Source: Candidatus Zixiibacteriota bacterium
GTDB lineage: Bacteria; Zixibacteria; MSB-5A5; GN15; FEB-12
Direction of reading: 5' to 3'
DNA: 5,495 bases
Assembly: GCA_030619345.1 (NCBI GenBank)
Contig: JAUXBO010000185.1
Location: 1-5,495, forward strand
In this document: piece after piece, positions 4,779-5,495 of the stretch
Numbering within the stretch: the first letter of the stretch is position 1
Layout of the letters: each line of letters starts with the position of its first letter
The notes under the pieces: generated by a model
The model's input: the letters and a program-made list of their open reading frames with translations, nothing else
Told to the model about the DNA's origin: nothing
Databases searched by the model: none
Program-made: the position numbers and the translations under genes

Positions 4779-5495
4779 ATGTTACGTAAATCGCAAACTC
4801 TCTACGGTTTAATTGCGTTTCTGGTTGTCTTTTCAGCTCAGTTTGTTAGCTCCGAAGAAACTACAGATGGAATTACCCTGCAAAGTGTTGCCATTCAGCC
4901 CAACACCCAAATTCTTGACATTGATCGAACGGATACACCTTCTGAAGATCAGGGCAGCTACAGTCTCGGTTTTCGCGGAATTCCCGCCGATACCAATTGG
5001 GCTGACGGCTACTACGCTCCGTTCTATAATTACTGGCATGTTCTGGACTTCTACCCTACTGACAGCATGTTATGGATAGCAGGAAGCGGCAGCGTAACCG
5101 GCTTTGACGGCACTTCATTCATTGATTTAGCGCCAGACTTTTATGGTTTGATGAAACAGTTTCAGGATTATGGGGGTGATCTCTATGTTTGTGGCAACGC
5201 TGATGTCATCGGAAGCGCCGCCTGGGGTAAAGCAATTTGCAGATGGAATGGCTCGGGTTGGGACCTCATGGGAGAAGTGGGAGGGAATCTAGAGTGGGCC
5301 AACGCCATGACCGTATGGGACGGCAAGCTTATAGTTGGCGGGAAATTCAGCGAAGTTGACGGCGTGCCGGTTAACAACATTGCCGCCTGGGATGGTTCTA
5401 CCTGGACCGCATTCGGAGGAGGAGTGAACGGCGAAGTTAATGCCCTGGCGAGTTACAGCGGAGAGCTTATTGTTGGGGGAGAATTCACAAATGCC
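4779..5495 (+). CDS. Secreted protein with propeller-like repeats (3' end beyond window)
   Basis: 239 codons are open to the window edge. The N-terminus MLRKSQTLYG (1-10) followed by hydrophobic LIAFLVVFSA (11-20) and QFVSSEE reads as a signal peptide, probably cleaved around residues 20-25, so export is expected. After a linker (about 26-70), three repeat units of about 46-49 residues are visible. Each starts with an aromatic-[D/N]-G turn (FDG 109, WNG 156, WDG 204) and contains a strand G-x-L-[I/Y]-V-x-G (GDLYVCG 133-139, GKLIVGG 182-188, GELIVGG 228-234). Units two and three are closest, also at DNA level (5328-5348 and 5466-5486). Such units normally form beta-propeller blades, so more are expected downstream. 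I do not recognise a specific function; binding or surface-scaffold roles are possible. Any C-terminal sorting domain lies outside the window. It has its own promoter region and is not part of the metabolic operon. Confidence 0.85.
   Translation, partial: MLRKSQTLYGLIAFLVVFSAQFVSSEETTDGITLQSVAIQPNTQILDIDRTDTPSEDQGSYSLGFRGIPADTNWADGYYAPFYNYWHVLDFYPTDSMLWIAGSGSVTGFDGTSFIDLAPDFYGLMKQFQDYGGDLYVCGNADVIGSAAWGKAICRWNGSGWDLMGEVGGNLEWANAMTVWDGKLIVGGKFSEVDGVPVNNIAAWDGSTWTAFGGGVNGEVNALASYSGELIVGGEFTNA

Noticed and set aside
4813..5079. 88-codon forward frame near the right end
   Set aside because: It is out of frame with the 4779 gene, which has a good ribosome binding site, a signal peptide and repeats that run through this region.

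Overview
The window looks like bacterial chromosome of moderate GC content. It carries a compact sugar-phosphate operon on the + strand, then a tRNA gene, then the start of a separately transcribed gene for a secreted protein. The lineage cannot be fixed from one window. The combination of a fused transketolase with split-type motifs, a Glk-family protein and a secreted repeat protein with 'WDG...W / GxLxVGG' units makes me think of the FCB group or Zixibacteria-like lineages. That placement is an inference from memory of such proteins and was not searched.

Layout. Positions 1-65 hold the probable last 20 codons of an upstream gene. Positions 69-716 encode ribulose-phosphate 3-epimerase (rpe). 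Transketolase (tkt) follows, ending at 2699 and starting most likely at 777, with 735 as the alternative. A GTG-started glucokinase-family gene runs from 2724 to 3698 and overlaps by 4 bases (ATGA) with a thiamine pyrophosphokinase gene (thiN, 3695-4339). All lie on one strand with gaps of 3 to about 60 bases, and no terminator is visible between them, so they probably form one transcription unit. A tRNA-Gln(CUG) gene lies at 4455-4525 behind its own sigma70-like promoter. An AT-rich intergenic stretch (4526-4778) contains promoter-like elements. It leads into a gene at 4779 that is cut by the window end and encodes a signal peptide followed by propeller-like repeats.

How the genes fit together. 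Rpe and transketolase are consecutive players of the non-oxidative pentose phosphate pathway. ThiN makes thiamine diphosphate, the cofactor transketolase needs. The glucokinase-family protein would feed glucose 6-phosphate into the same network. However, its ATP-binding phosphate-1 motif is badly degraded while its sugar-binding residues are kept, so it may be a divergent kinase or a non-catalytic glucose-binding protein.

Most noteworthy signals: the degenerate glucokinase motif; a perfect 12-bp inverted repeat just downstream of that motif in the coding sequence; an 18-bp perfect palindrome inside tkt; non-consensus motif residues in ThiN; a 49-codon open frame that overlaps thiN and runs into the tRNA gene; and the new repeat protein at the right edge. 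I found no CRISPR array, insertion sequence or phage gene. This is largely an ordinary metabolic region with a few odd details, not an obvious new system.
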